NCBI RefSeq assembly: GCF_900103265.1
Contig: NZ_FMWX01000001.1
Location: 248,001-312,000 of the forward strand
DNA length: 64,000 nucleotides
Source of the DNA: Sphingomonas sp. NFR15
Lineage (GTDB): Bacteria; Pseudomonadota; Alphaproteobacteria; Sphingomonadales; Sphingomonadaceae
Reading direction: 5' to 3'
Within the stretch, counting starts at the first letter, position 1. The number at the start of each line of letters is the position of its first letter. Position numbers and translations under genes: made by a program. Shown here piece by piece: positions 32,990 through 42,679 of this stretch. The notes under the pieces were generated by a model. It worked only from the letters and a program-made list of their open reading frames with translations, had not been told where the DNA came from and did no database searches.

Positions 32990-34459
32990 ATGCCGGGAAC
33001 TCGCCAGCCAGTCGGCAAGCTTCTGCTTTTCGGGGCGACGGGCGATCTCGCCCAGCGCATGCTGCTGCCGTCGCTCTACGGGCTGCACGCCGACGGCTTG
33101 CTCCCGGAGGCGCTGACCATCACCGGCACCGCGCGCGCCGAGCATGATGACGCGGACTATCAGGCGTTCGCCGAGAAGGCGCTCAACCAGTTCCTGCCCG
33201 CCGACCGCAAGGACGCCGACAAGATCAAGAGCTTCCTCCGCCGGCTCGGCTATCAGCCGCACGACGCATCGGACGTCGAGGGCTACAAGACGCTCGCCGA
33301 GAAGGTCGGCGACGTGTCGGGCGGGCTCGCCATCTTCCTGTCGACCGCGCCTTCGCTGTTCGAGCCGGTCATCAAGGGCCTCGCCTCGGCCGGCCTCGCC
33401 GGCGAGACGGTGCGGATCGGGCTTGAAAAGCCGCTCGGCTACGATCTCGCCTCCAGCCGCGAGATCAACGACACGGTCGCCACCGCGTTCAGCGAGGATC
33501 GCACGTTCCGCATCGACCATTATCTGGGCAAGGAGACCGTCCAGAACATCATGGCGCTGCGCTTCGGCAATTCGTTCTTCGAGCCGATCTGGAACGCGCA
33601 AGGCATCGACAACATCCAGATCACCATCGCCGAGACGGTCGGGCTGGAGGATCGCGCATCCTATTATGACGGGGCGGGCGCGCTTCGCGACATGGTCGCC
33701 AACCACATGCTCCAGTTGCTCGCGCTCGTCGCGATGGAGGCGCCCGCAAAGTTCGACGGCGCCGCGATCCGCGACGAAAAGGCCAAAGTGTTCCGCTCGC
33801 TGCGCCCGATCGCGCCCGAGGACGTGCCCTCGCACACCGTCACCGGCCAATATGGCTCGGGCGCGGTCAAGGGTGAGATCGTCAAGGGCTATATCGACGA
33901 ACTCGGCAAGCCCTCCACCACCGAGACCTTCGTCGCGATCAAGGCGCATGTCGACAATTGGCGCTGGCAGGGCGTGCCCTTTTACCTGCGTACCGGCAAG
34001 CGCATGGCGACCCGTCGGAGCGAGATCGCGATCCAGTTCAAGCCGGTGCCGCACTCGATGTTCCGCAACCGTGGCGGACTGCTCCAGCCCAACGCACTGA
34101 TCATTCGCCTGCAACCCGAGGAATATATCCAGATCCTCATGATGGCCAAGGAACCCGGCCTCGACCGCGAGGGCATCCGGCTGCGCGAACTGCCGCTCAA
34201 CCTCAGCCTCGATGCCGCCTTCGCAGGCAAGCCGCGCCGCATCGCGTACGAGCGGCTGTGGCTCGACCTGATCGAGGGCGATCAGACGCTGTTCGTGCGC
34301 CGCGACGAGGTCGAGGCGCAATGGGAATGGATCGACGCGATCCGCGCCGGCTGGACCGCCAACGACACCAAGCCCAAGAGCTACCCGTCGGGAAGCTGGG
34401 GCCCGAGCGCGGCGATCGCGCTCACCGAGCGCGACGGGGTCACCTGGCAGGACGATTGA
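32990..34459 (+). CDS. zwf: Glucose-6-phosphate 1-dehydrogenase
   Basis: This 489-residue enzyme oxidises glucose 6-phosphate to 6-phosphogluconolactone. It shows the nucleotide loop LLFGATGDLAQRMLLPSL, the substrate motif RIDHYLGKETVQN with the catalytic histidine-lysine pair, and the structural block IRLQPEEYIQ. It is the first gene of the zwf-pgl-edd-glk-eda cluster, the entry to the Entner-Doudoroff pathway. A GGGAG ribosome binding site precedes the ATG (about 10 nt). Confidence 0.97.
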   Translation: MPGTRQPVGKLLLFGATGDLAQRMLLPSLYGLHADGLLPEALTITGTARAEHDDADYQAFAEKALNQFLPADRKDADKIKSFLRRLGYQPHDASDVEGYKTLAEKVGDVSGGLAIFLSTAPSLFEPVIKGLASAGLAGETVRIGLEKPLGYDLASSREINDTVATAFSEDRTFRIDHYLGKETVQNIMALRFGNSFFEPIWNAQGIDNIQITIAETVGLEDRASYYDGAGALRDMVANHMLQLLALVAMEAPAKFDGAAIRDEKAKVFRSLRPIAPEDVPSHTVTGQYGSGAVKGEIVKGYIDELGKPSTTETFVAIKAHVDNWRWQGVPFYLRTGKRMATRRSEIAIQFKPVPHSMFRNRGGLLQPNALIIRLQPEEYIQILMMAKEPGLDREGIRLRELPLNLSLDAAFAGKPRRIAYERLWLDLIEGDQTLFVRRDEVEAQWEWIDAIRAGWTANDTKPKSYPSGSWGPSAAIALTERDGVTWQDD

Positions 34460-34472
34460 ACCGATTTCCTCC

Positions 34473-34544
34473 CCGTTCGTGCCGAGCAAAGTCGAGGCAC
34501 CTGTAGTCCGGGCATTGTCCCTCGACTACGCTCGGGACGAACGG
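34473..34544. repeat. Family A inverted repeat pair between zwf and pgl
   Basis: CCGTTCGTGCCGAGCAAAGT continuing CGAGGCAC pairs with GTCCCTCGACTACGCTCGGG continuing ACGAACGG. It may reduce read-through or stabilise the zwf transcript end inside the operon. Confidence 0.85.
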
Positions 34545-34567
34545 AATTCAGATTTAAGGACAAAGAC

Positions 34568-35275
34568 ATGACCGACGAAGTCGAATGGTGGGACTATGAC
34601 GACGCAGCCGAAATGGCCGCTGCCGTCGCCGGCGACATCGCCTTCATCATCGAGAGCGCGATCGACGCGCGCGGCGGTGCCGTCATCGCGCTCGCCGGCG
34701 GCAAGACCCCGATGCCGATCTACGAGAAGCTCGCGGCCACCAAGCTCGACTGGAAGCGCGTGACGATCGTGCCGGGCGACGACCGGATCGTGCCGCTGGG
34801 TGATCCGCTGTCGAACGTCACCGCGATCGGCAAAATCTTCATCCCGAAGGGCGCGCGCGTCATCCCGCTCATCAGCGAAGCGGCGAAGGATTACAAAGCG
34901 GCGGGCAAGGCCGCCGACGCGCGGCTCGGCGATCTGCACTGGCCGCTCGATCTGTGCCTGCTCGGCGTCGGCGCCGACGGGCACACCGCGTCGATTTTCC
35001 CCGGACCCGATTACGACGAGGCGGTCAACGGCCCCAAGGAGCGCCGCGCGCTCGGCGTGATGCCCGATCCGCTGCCCGCCGAGGCACCGGTGCCGCGCGT
35101 AACGCTCAGCCTGTCGGCGATCACCTCGGCGCGCGCGCTGATGCTCGCGGTGACCGGCGACGCCAAGCGCAAGGTGATCGAGACCGCGATCAAACAGGGG
35201 CCGGCCTCGACCTATCCGATCGGACGCGTGCTCGCCGATGCCGAGCTGCCCGCCGACATCCACTGGGCGCCCTGA
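34568..35275 (+). CDS. pgl: 6-phosphogluconolactonase
   Basis: The 235-residue DevB/SOL-type enzyme hydrolyses 6-phosphogluconolactone. Motifs are ALAGGKTPMPIYEKL, VPGDDRIVPLGDPLSN and CLLGVGADGHTASIFPGPDY, followed by the C-terminal VTLSLSAI region. AAGGA precedes the ATG. It lies directly after zwf as expected for its substrate. Confidence 0.95.
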   Translation: MTDEVEWWDYDDAAEMAAAVAGDIAFIIESAIDARGGAVIALAGGKTPMPIYEKLAATKLDWKRVTIVPGDDRIVPLGDPLSNVTAIGKIFIPKGARVIPLISEAAKDYKAAGKAADARLGDLHWPLDLCLLGVGADGHTASIFPGPDYDEAVNGPKERRALGVMPDPLPAEAPVPRVTLSLSAITSARALMLAVTGDAKRKVIETAIKQGPASTYPIGRVLADAELPADIHWAP

Positions 35276-35287
35276 TCTGATATACGC

Positions 35288-35370
35288 CCGTTCGTCCTGA
35301 GCGAAGTCGAAGGACGTGTCGCAAGCGGCCCGTTTGGGGCACGCACTTCGACTTCGCTCAGTGCGAACGG
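35288..35370. repeat. Family A inverted repeat pair between pgl and edd
   Basis: CCGTTCGTCCTGAGCGAAGT continuing CGAAGGACGTG pairs with the right arm CTTCGACTTCGCTCAGTGCG continuing AACGG. Confidence 0.85.
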
Positions 35371-35417
35371 ATGGGTAAGAACGCCGTATTCAGTACAAGC
35401 GTATAACCGACAGCTCC

Positions 35418-35452
35418 CCCTTGTCCTTCGCACAGGCGAAAGGCGATAAGGG
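35418..35452 (+). promoter_or_regulatory. Hairpin in the edd leader
   Basis: CCCTT (35418-35422) and CCTTCGC (35425-35431) pair with GCGAAAGG (35436-35443) and AAGGG (35448-35452) around an ACAG loop, 36 nt before the edd start. No U-tract follows, so it is not a terminator; it could be a leader structure or RNA 5' end stabiliser. Confidence 0.35.
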
Positions 35453-35487
35453 CTGCCTCTCCCTACCCGCCTCAAGGGAACCAAACC

Positions 35488-37302
35488 ATGACGCTCCATC
35501 CCGAGATCGCGGCCGTTACCGACCGGATCATCAGTCGTTCGAGGCCCACGCGTGACGCGTATCTCGAACTGATCCGACGAGAGCGCGACCAGCATATCGC
35601 TCGCCCTGCGCTGAGCTGCGCCAACCTCGCGCACGGCTATGCCGGCACCGAGGAGGATCGCGACACGATGCGAACCGCCAAGGCGATGAATATCGGCATC
35701 GTCACCTCGTACAACGACATGCTCTCGGCGCATGCGACCTATTATCGCTATCCCGAGCAGATGAAGGTGTGGGCGCGCGAGGCGGGCGCGACCGCGCAGG
35801 TGGCGGGCGGCGTGCCGGCGATGTGCGACGGCGTGACCCAGGGCTATGCCGGGATGGAGCTGTCGCTGTTCAGCCGCGACACGATCGCGCTCTCGACCGC
35901 GATCGCGCTGAGCCACGGCTTGTTCGAAGGCGCGGCGCTGCTCGGCATCTGTGACAAGATCGTGCCGGGCCTGCTGATCGGCGCGCTGCGCTTCGGCCAT
36001 CTGCCGATGGTGCTGATCCCCGGCGGCCCGATGCCGACCGGCATCCCCAACAAGCAGAAGGCGGCGGTGCGCGAAGCCTTCGCCGAGGGCAAGGTCGGCC
36101 GCGACGACCTGCTCGATGCCGAGATCGCCGCCTATCATTCGAAGGGCACCTGCACCTTCTACGGCACCGCCAATTCGAACCAGATGATGATGGAGATGAT
36201 GGGTCTCCACATCCCCGGCGCGGCCTTCGCCAATCCCGGCACCAAACTCCGCCAGGAACTGACTCGCGCCGCCGTCCACCGGCTCGCCGAGATCGGCTGG
36301 GATGGCGACGACTATCGCCCGATCGGGCTGTGCGTCGATGAGAAGGCGATCGTCAACGCCGCGATCGGACTGCTCGCCACCGGCGGATCGACCAACCATC
36401 TGATCCACCTGCCCGCCATCGCCGCCTCGGCGGGGATCGTGATCGACTGGGAAGATTTCGATCGCCTGTCGCGCAGCGTACCGCTGATCGCGCGCGTCTA
36501 TCCCAACGGCGCGGCCGACGTGAACGGGTTCGAGGACGCCGGCGGGATGCCGTTCGTAATCCGCGAACTCGCCGACGCCGGATTGCTCCACCGCGATCTG
36601 CTCACGATCGGCCACGGCGACATGACCGACTACGGCAAGCGTCCGGTCGTGGCCGGCGATGGTCTCGTCTGGGAAGATCCCGGCGCGAGCGGCGACGAGA
36701 CGATCCTGCGCCCGGCCGCGACTCCCTTCTCGGACGAAGGCGGGTTCCGCATCCTCACCGGTAATCTGGGTCGCGGGTGCATCAAGGTGTCGGCGGTCGA
36801 GCGCGACCGCTGGACGATCGAGGCGCCGTGCCGGATCTTTCAGACCCAGGCCGAGGTGCAGGCGGCGTTCCAGGCCGGCGAGCTCGACCGCGATGTCGTG
36901 GTCGTGGTGCGCTTCCAGGGCCCGCGCGCCAACGGCATGCCCGAACTCCACAAGCTGACGCCGACGCTGGGCGTGCTCCAGAACCGCGGCTACCGCGTCG
37001 CGCTGGTGACGGACGGGCGGATGTCGGGCGCGAGCGGCAAGGTGCCCGCCGCGATCCACTGTTCGCCCGAGGCGCTCGGCGGCGGTCCGCTCGCCTTGCT
37101 GCGCGACGGCGACGTGGTGCGGATGTCGGCGGAGACCAACGAGCTGGTCGCGATGGTCGATCCCGCCGAATGGGCCGCGCGCGTGCCGGTCGCGGGACCG
37201 CCGCCGGCGACGGGGATGGGGCGCGAGCTGTTCGGTATGTTCCGTGGCCTCGCCAACGAGGCGGAAAAGGGCGCGTGCGCCGTGCTGGCAGGGATGGAAT
37301 GA
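35488..37302 (+). CDS. edd: Phosphogluconate dehydratase
   Basis: The 604-residue iron-sulfur dehydratase of the IlvD/EDD family converts 6-phosphogluconate to KDPG. Cysteine ligands of the cluster lie in [20 protein letters not shown] and [10 protein letters not shown], with a third in the [16 protein letters not shown] and [12 protein letters not shown] regions. [11 protein letters not shown] is a further signature. Full length for the family. It is coupled to glk by overlapping start and stop codons. Confidence 0.97.
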   Translation: MTLHPEIAAVTDRIISRSRPTRDAYLELIRRERDQHIARPALSCANLAHGYAGTEEDRDTMRTAKAMNIGIVTSYNDMLSAHATYYRYPEQMKVWAREAGATAQVAGGVPAMCDGVTQGYAGMELSLFSRDTIALSTAIALSHGLFEGAALLGICDKIVPGLLIGALRFGHLPMVLIPGGPMPTGIPNKQKAAVREAFAEGKVGRDDLLDAEIAAYHSKGTCTFYGTANSNQMMMEMMGLHIPGAAFANPGTKLRQELTRAAVHRLAEIGWDGDDYRPIGLCVDEKAIVNAAIGLLATGGSTNHLIHLPAIAASAGIVIDWEDFDRLSRSVPLIARVYPNGAADVNGFEDAGGMPFVIRELADAGLLHRDLLTIGHGDMTDYGKRPVVAGDGLVWEDPGASGDETILRPAATPFSDEGGFRILTGNLGRGCIKVSAVERDRWTIEAPCRIFQTQAEVQAAFQAGELDRDVVVVVRFQGPRANGMPELHKLTPTLGVLQNRGYRVALVTDGRMSGASGKVPAAIHCSPEALGGGPLALLRDGDVVRMSAETNELVAMVDPAEWAARVPVAGPPPATGMGRELFGMFRGLANEAEKGACAVLAGME

Positions 37303-38270
37303 TGCAGGTCGTCGCTGTCGATATCGGGGGCACGCATGCCCGCTTTGCCATTGCCGAGGTCGAGGGCGGTCACGTGGCCTCGCTCGGCGAACCGGTGACG
37401 CTCAAGACCGCCGAGCACGCCTCGCTCCAGACCGCGTGGCAGGCGTTTGGCAAGACGCTGGACCGACCGATGCCGCGCGCCGCCGCGATCGCGGTCGCCT
37501 CGCCGGTGGATGGCGATCTCATCAAGCTCACCAACAACCCGTGGATCATTCGGCGCGGACTGGTGAAGGAGCGGCTCGAAGTCGATGAGTTCGTGCTGGT
37601 CAACGATTTCGGCGCGGTCGGCCATGCCGTTGCGCAGGTCGGCCCAGACATGTTCGAGCATATCACCGGCCCTGACGTGCCGCTCCCCGATCATGGCATC
37701 ATCTCGATCGTCGGCCCCGGCACGGGCCTCGGTGTAGCTCAGGTGTTGCGCGAGAAGCGCGGCTATCACGTGCTGGAAACCGAAGGCGGCCACAGCGACT
37801 TCCCGCCGCTCGACAGTTTCGAGGATGCCTTGCTCAAGCGGCTGCGCGCGCTGCACGGCCGAGTCTCCTCGGAGCGAGTCGTGTCCGGCCCCGGCATCGT
37901 CGCGATCTACGAGACGCTCGCCGAGATCGACGGGCGTCCGGTGCCGCGGCTCGACGACAAGGCGATCTGGCAAATGGCGCTTGAGGGCAGCGACAGCCTA
38001 GCGCTCGCCGCGCTCGACCGCTTCTGCCTCGCGCTCGGCGCCACTGCTGGCGACCGCGCGATCTGCCAGGGCGCGAAAGCCGTCGTCATCGCCGGCGGGC
38101 TGGGACTGCGCATCAAGGATCATATCGTCCGATCGGGGTTCGCCGAGCGTTTCGCCGCCAAGGGCCGGTTCCGCGCGATGATGCAGGCGCTGCCCGTCAA
38201 GCTCATCACCCATCCCCAGCCCGGCCTTTTCGGTGCCGCGGCCGCCTTTGCCCAGGAGCATCACCAATGA
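37299..38270 (+). CDS. glk: Glucokinase
   Basis: The 323-residue ATP-dependent kinase feeds glucose into the pathway as glucose 6-phosphate. The ATP loop is [14 protein letters not shown], with [14 protein letters not shown] (catalytic aspartate) and [23 protein letters not shown] and [12 protein letters not shown] mark the proteobacterial glucokinase family. Two adjacent ATGs (37299 and 37302) overlap the edd stop. Its place in the cluster supports free glucose entry via hexokinase-type phosphorylation rather than a PTS. Confidence 0.95.
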   Translation: MMQVVAVDIGGTHARFAIAEVEGGHVASLGEPVTLKTAEHASLQTAWQAFGKTLDRPMPRAAAIAVASPVDGDLIKLTNNPWIIRRGLVKERLEVDEFVLVNDFGAVGHAVAQVGPDMFEHITGPDVPLPDHGIISIVGPGTGLGVAQVLREKRGYHVLETEGGHSDFPPLDSFEDALLKRLRALHGRVSSERVVSGPGIVAIYETLAEIDGRPVPRLDDKAIWQMALEGSDSLALAALDRFCLALGATAGDRAICQGAKAVVIAGGLGLRIKDHIVRSGFAERFAAKGRFRAMMQALPVKLITHPQPGLFGAAAAFAQEHHQ

Positions 38271-38875
38271 GCTATACCGTCCGCGAGCTGATGCAGATCG
38301 CCCCCGTCATCCCGGTCATCGTGATCGACGACGCCGCGACCGCACGGCCCGTCGCCGAGGCGCTCGTCGCCGGCGGCATCCGCGTCCTGGAAGTGACGCT
38401 GCGCACCCCCGCCGCGCTCGATGCGATCCGCGAGATGAAGCAGGTGCCGGGCGCAATCGTCGGTGCCGGGACGGTCATCAACCCCGACCAGTTCGCACAG
38501 GCGATGGACGCGGGCGCCGAGTTCATCGTCTCCCCCGGCCTCACCGAACGCCTCGCGCGCCCGATCATCGATAGCGGCGTACCGTTCCTGCCCGGCACCG
38601 CCAACGCCGCCGACATCATGCTCGGGCTCGATCTCGGCCTCACGCACTTCAAGTTCTTCCCGGCGATGGCGGCGGGTGGGCTGCCCGCGTTAAAGGCGCT
38701 CGCCGCGCCGTTCAACCAGTGCAGCTTCTGTCCGACCGGCGGCATCACCGAGGCGACCGCGCCCGAATGGCTCGGGTTCGATCCGGTGCTGTGCGTCGGC
38801 GGAAGCTGGGTGCTCGGCGGTACTCCCGCGGAGATCGAAGCCAAGGCGCGTGCGGCGGTGGCGCTGCGGGGCTGA
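38267..38875 (+). CDS. eda: 2-dehydro-3-deoxyphosphogluconate aldolase
   Basis: The 202-residue class I aldolase splits KDPG into pyruvate and glyceraldehyde 3-phosphate. The base glutamate is in [13 protein letters not shown] (about residue 43) and the Schiff-base lysine in [13 protein letters not shown] (about residue 130). [10 protein letters not shown] and [11 protein letters not shown] are further signatures. Its ATG overlaps the glk stop as ATGA. Last gene of the cluster. Confidence 0.96.
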   Translation: MSYTVRELMQIAPVIPVIVIDDAATARPVAEALVAGGIRVLEVTLRTPAALDAIREMKQVPGAIVGAGTVINPDQFAQAMDAGAEFIVSPGLTERLARPIIDSGVPFLPGTANAADIMLGLDLGLTHFKFFPAMAAGGLPALKALAAPFNQCSFCPTGGITEATAPEWLGFDPVLCVGGSWVLGGTPAEIEAKARAAVALRG

Positions 38876-38903
38876 TACGTCCGGCTTTGCCAGGACGAGA
38901 ACA

Positions 38904-39203
38904 CCGTTCGTCCTGAGCGCGGTCGAAGGACATGCCTCGGGTGAACCGCTTGGGGCACGCCCTTCGACTGCGCTCAGGACGAACGGCAGAGGGTGTGCAG
39001 CGCCCTTGTCCCGTGTCCCGTCCGGAAGGCGCGCCACGTCCTCATCGGTGTTACGCCGTTCCAAGGCACTGCGGCGTTGGTGCGCCCGGCGCAGTGGTGG
39101 GTTTTCGAGGCACCAAACCCCCGTTCGCCCTGAGCGAAGTCGAAGGGCGTGTCACGAGCGATCCGCGTCGGGCACGTCCTTCGCCTGCGCTCAGGACGAA
39201 CGG
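38904..39203. repeat. Two family A inverted repeat pairs downstream of eda
   Basis: The 345-nt spacer between eda and mltG (38876-39220) has no gene. It holds two complete pairs: 38904-38986 (CCGTTCGTCCTGAGCGCGGT to CAGGACGAACGG) and 39121-39203 (CCGTTCGCCCTGAGCGAAGT to CAGGACGAACGG). They lie between convergent genes and may act as a bidirectional transcript end. Confidence 0.85.
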
Positions 39204-39220
39204 GGGATGGTCCCGCCCGG

Positions 39221-40186
39221 TTAGATCCCGTGTTCCTTCCGGAACGCGCGCCACTTCATCACATTGGCATTATGCTGTTCGAGCGTGTCGGCGAAGACAT
39301 GCCCGCCCGATCCGTCCGCGACGAAGTACAGGGCGTTGGATCGCGCCGGGTTGAGCACCGCGTCGATGCTCGCGCGTCCGGGGTTGCAGATCGGGCCGCT
39401 TGGCAGCCCCACCATCGCATAGGTGTTGTAGGCATTGACCTCGCGAATCCACGGCGGCGGAATGCGCCGGCCGAGCGGACGCCCGAACGTGTGCGGATAG
39501 ATGATCGTCGGGTCGGCCTGGAGCATCATGCCGCGCTTGAGCCGGTTCGAATAGACCGCCGCGACCATGCTGCGCTCGCTCGGCTTGCCGGTTTCCTTCT
39601 CGACGATCGACGCCAGGATCAGCGCCTCGCGCGGCGTCTTCACGACGATCCCCGGCGCGCGCTTGGCCCATGCGTCGGCGAGGTAGCGGTTCATCGCCTT
39701 CTGCATCCGCGCGACCATGCCAGCACGGGTATCGCCGCGATCGAAGCTGTAGCTGTCGGGCAGCACGCTCCCCTCGACCGGCACCACGACATCGCCCTTG
39801 AGTTCGGTCGCCTTCATCAACACGTCGCGGACGATCACCGAAGGCAACCCCTCGGGAATCGTCACGAAACGCTGGAGCGTGCGACCGCCCTGAAGCAGCT
39901 TGAGGATATCGGCCTGGCTGAGATGTGCGGGGATGCGATACTCGCCCGCCTTGATCGGCGCGCTCGTCCCCAGCACCTTGGCGAGAATGCGGAAGCGGCT
40001 CGCCGAGGTGATCGCCCCCGCCTTTTGCAATTGCTCGGATGCCCCGGCCAGCGTGCTGCCCTGCGCCACCGTGACGGTGACGTTGTGCGTGAGCGGCCCG
40101 CGCCCCGACCACATATGCAGCACGCCAAAGAAGCCGATGATCGCCGCCAGGACGATCAGCAGCGTGAGGCAACCGAGCTTGCGCAC
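39221..40186 (-). CDS. mltG: Endolytic peptidoglycan transglycosylase MltG
   Basis: The 321-residue YceG-family enzyme has an N-terminal membrane anchor (LTLLIVLAAIIGFFGVLHMW), a LysM-like region and the catalytic part with SIVEKETGKPSERSMVAAVY (catalytic glutamate), LQADPTIIYPH and YNTYAMVGLPSGPICNPG. It cleaves nascent glycan strands and sets their length at the inner membrane. It follows fabF by 5 nt, an arrangement found in other proteobacteria, where mltG often lies next to fab or pabC genes. Confidence 0.95.
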   Translation of the reverse strand: MRKLGCLTLLIVLAAIIGFFGVLHMWSGRGPLTHNVTVTVAQGSTLAGASEQLQKAGAITSASRFRILAKVLGTSAPIKAGEYRIPAHLSQADILKLLQGGRTLQRFVTIPEGLPSVIVRDVLMKATELKGDVVVPVEGSVLPDSYSFDRGDTRAGMVARMQKAMNRYLADAWAKRAPGIVVKTPREALILASIVEKETGKPSERSMVAAVYSNRLKRGMMLQADPTIIYPHTFGRPLGRRIPPPWIREVNAYNTYAMVGLPSGPICNPGRASIDAVLNPARSNALYFVADGSGGHVFADTLEQHNANVMKWRAFRKEHGI

Positions 40187-40191
40187 TTCGC

Positions 40192-41451
40192 CTAGATCGC
40201 CTTCATCACCAGCGAGGCGTTGGTGCCGCCAAAGCCGAACGAGTTGTTGAGCACCGCCTTGACCTTACGTTCCTTGGCCTTGTGCGGAACGAGGTCGACG
40301 CCGACGCAATTCTCGCTCGGATTGTCGAGGTTGAGCGTCGGCGGGACGATCTGGTCGCGCAGCGCGAGGATGCAGAAGATGCTCTCCACCGCACCCGCGC
40401 CGCCGAGCAGATGCCCGATCGCCGACTTCGTCGATGACATCGAAACGCCGTCGAGCGCGCTGCCGAATAGCCGCCGCACCGCGCCGAGTTCGAGCTCGTC
40501 GCCGAGCGGGGTCGAAGTGCCATGCGCGTTGATATAGTCGATGTCCTCGAGCGCGAGGCCGGACTTGCGCATCGCCATCTGCATCGAGCGGAACGCGCCC
40601 GAGCCTTCGGGATGGGGCGCCGTGACGTGATACGCGTCGCCCGACAGGCCGTAGCCGATCACCTCGGCATAGATTTTCGCGCCGCGCGCCTTGGCATGTT
40701 CATATTCCTCGAGCACGACGACGCCCGCGCCTTCGCCCATCACGAAGCCGTCGCGGTCGCGGTCATACGGGCGGCTGCCGCGCCATGGCTCGTCGCGGAA
40801 GCCGGTCGAAAGCGCGCGCGCCTGTGCGAAGCCGGCGATGCCGATCGGGCAGATCGCGCCCTCCGAACCGCCGGCGAGCATCACGTCGGCATCGTCCATC
40901 GCGATCATCCGCGCCGCGTCCCCGATCGAGTGCGCGCCGGTCGAGCAGGCGGTGACGACCGCGTGGTTCGGGCCCATCAGCCCGTATTTGATCGAGACCT
41001 GGCCCGAGATCAGGTTGATGAGCCGGCCATGCACGAAATGCGGCGAAACGCGCTTCGGCCCCTTGGCGGCGAGCACCAAAGATTCGCTTTCAATACCCGG
41101 CAGACCGCCGATGCCCGCGCCGATCGAGCAACCGGCGCGGAAACGCTCTTCCTCGCTCATGTCCGTAAGGCCGGCATCCTCGATCGCCTGACCGGCGGCG
41201 TCGATGCCATAGACGATGAACGGATCAACCTGACGCTGGACCTTGTGGTCGACGCGCTTGCCCGGATCGAAGCCATATTCGTGATCGGCCGGCTTGACCT
41301 CACACGCATAGTTCATCTGAAAATCGGTCGCGTCGAAGCGCGTGATCGTGCCCGCGCCCGATTTCGCGGCGATGAGGTTGCTCCACGCGGTCTCGACATC
41401 CGCGCCCAGCGGCGTGACAAGGCCCAATCCGGTTACGACGACACGGCGCAT
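40192..41451 (-). CDS. fabF: Beta-ketoacyl-ACP synthase II
   Basis: The protein of about 419 residues condenses malonyl-ACP with acyl-ACP. Its catalytic triad is cysteine in VVTACSTGAHSIG, histidine in NAHGTSTPLGD and histidine or asparagine near NNSFGFGGTNASL. It starts MRRVVVTGLGLVTPLG; ATG 41451 is preferred over 41457 because GGAG is 6 nt upstream of it. Between acpP and fabF a terminator-like hairpin may make expression partly independent. Confidence 0.97.
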   Translation of the reverse strand: MRRVVVTGLGLVTPLGADVETAWSNLIAAKSGAGTITRFDATDFQMNYACEVKPADHEYGFDPGKRVDHKVQRQVDPFIVYGIDAAGQAIEDAGLTDMSEEERFRAGCSIGAGIGGLPGIESESLVLAAKGPKRVSPHFVHGRLINLISGQVSIKYGLMGPNHAVVTACSTGAHSIGDAARMIAMDDADVMLAGGSEGAICPIGIAGFAQARALSTGFRDEPWRGSRPYDRDRDGFVMGEGAGVVVLEEYEHAKARGAKIYAEVIGYGLSGDAYHVTAPHPEGSGAFRSMQMAMRKSGLALEDIDYINAHGTSTPLGDELELGAVRRLFGSALDGVSMSSTKSAIGHLLGGAGAVESIFCILALRDQIVPPTLNLDNPSENCVGVDLVPHKAKERKVKAVLNNSFGFGGTNASLVMKAI

Positions 41452-41477
41452 GGCCATCTCCGTTTCTATTGCTCTTC

Positions 41478-41526
41478 AAAACGAAACGGCTCCCCGCCCC
41501 TGTGCGAACCCTGGGACGGGGAGCCG
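41478..41526 (-). terminator. Terminator or attenuator between acpP and fabF
   Basis: CGGCTCCCCG (41487-41496) pairs perfectly with CGGGGAGCCG (41517-41526), extended by inner CCC/GGG. Read on the minus strand it is followed by TTTCGTTTT, typical of an intrinsic terminator. It would let acpP be made in excess over fabF. Confidence 0.75.
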
Positions 41527-41586
41527 ATCCTATGTCTTCAGGCCCCGATACGGGCCGGGCACCGCGCGCAGGCGGCGCCCGCTCGA

Positions 41587-41823
41587 TCAGCCCTTATGCT
41601 CGTCGATGAAGGTGATCGCATCCTTGACGGTCGCGATCTTCTCGGCGGCGTCGTCCGGGATTTCGACCTCGAACTCCTCTTCGAACGCCATCACCAGCTC
41701 AACGATATCGAGGCTGTCGGCGCCCAGATCATCGATGAAGCTCGCATCCTCCGTCACCTTATCGGCTTCGACGCCGAGGTGCTCGACGACGATCTTCTTT
41801 ACGCGATCGGCAGTCTCGCTCAT
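41587..41823 (-). CDS. acpP: Acyl carrier protein
   Basis: The acidic 78-residue protein carries growing acyl chains on a phosphopantetheine attached to the serine of [20 protein letters not shown]. It starts [20 protein letters not shown] 41823 is chosen because AGGGA lies about 7 nt upstream, whereas ATG 41829 almost touches it. It sits between fabG and fabF as in most proteobacteria. Confidence 0.97.
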   Translation of the reverse strand: MSETADRVKKIVVEHLGVEADKVTEDASFIDDLGADSLDIVELVMAFEEEFEVEIPDDAAEKIATVKDAITFIDEHKG

Positions 41824-41913
41824 GTTCATGTCCCTCTCATGAAGTGTGGGGTCTAAATACCGGTTTGCACGTAGAGCGCGGTTCCGGCCCGCGCAAGGGG
41901 CTGTGATGTTTCG

Positions 41914-41935
41914 GGGCGGCGCCGAAGCGCCACCC
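41914..41935 (-). promoter_or_regulatory. Stable stem-loop after fabG
   Basis: On the minus strand GGGTGGCGC and GCGCCGCCC form a 9-bp stem closed by a UUCG tetraloop, just after the fabG stop. The following bases are not U-rich, so it may stabilise the fabG mRNA end rather than terminate. Confidence 0.5.
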
Positions 41936-41941
41936 GACCCG

Positions 41942-42679
41942 TCAGATCATCGCCATGCCGCCGTTGACATGCAACGTCTGGCCGGTGACGTATCCCGCTT
42001 CCTTGCTGGCCAGATAGACGACGGCCGCGCCGATGTCAGCCCCCTCGCCCATCTTGCCCGCCGGTATCTTCGCGTTGAGCGCGTCCTTCTGAGCGTCGGG
42101 CAGAACGTCGGTCATCGCGGTGCGGATGAAGCCGGGCGCGACGCAGTTGACGGTGATGTTCCGCGCCGCGAGCTCCTGCCCTAGCGCCTTGGACATGCCG
42201 ACAATGCCCGCCTTGGAGGCGGCATAGTTCGCCTGGCCCGGATTGCCCGTCGTGCCGACGATCGAGGTGATCGAGATGATGCGGCCGAAGCGCGCCTTCA
42301 TCATCGGCTTGGCGGCCGCACGCATCAGGCGGAACGCGGCTTCGAGATTGACGCGGATCACCTGATCCCACTCGTCATCCTTCATGCGCAGGATGAGGTT
42401 GTCGCGGGTCACGCCGGCATTGTTGACGAGGATGTCGAGCTTGCCGAGCGCCGCCACGGCCTGCGGCACCAGCGCGTCGACTGCCGCCGCATCGGACAGA
42501 TCGCAGGGCAGCGCGACATGCTCACCACCGAGACTAGCGCGAAACGCCTCGAGCTTGTCGGCGTTGGACCCCGAAACCGCCAGCCGCGCACCCTGCGCGG
42601 CCAGCGCCTGTGCGATCGCCGACCCGATCCCCCCGCTCGCGCCGGTCACCAGCGCCGTCATACCTGTAAGGTCGAACAT
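41942..42679 (-). CDS. fabG: 3-oxoacyl-ACP reductase
   Basis: The 245-residue NADPH-dependent SDR reduces beta-ketoacyl-ACP. It has [25 protein letters not shown], the serine in [20 protein letters not shown] with the Tyr-x3-Lys pair, and [18 protein letters not shown] six bases before the ATG fixes the start. That start shares one base with the stop of the GxxExxY gene upstream. Confidence 0.97.
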   Translation of the reverse strand: MFDLTGMTALVTGASGGIGSAIAQALAAQGARLAVSGSNADKLEAFRASLGGEHVALPCDLSDAAAVDALVPQAVAALGKLDILVNNAGVTRDNLILRMKDDEWDQVIRVNLEAAFRLMRAAAKPMMKARFGRIISITSIVGTTGNPGQANYAASKAGIVGMSKALGQELAARNITVNCVAPGFIRTAMTDVLPDAQKDALNAKIPAGKMGEGADIGAAVVYLASKEAGYVTGQTLHVNGGMAMI

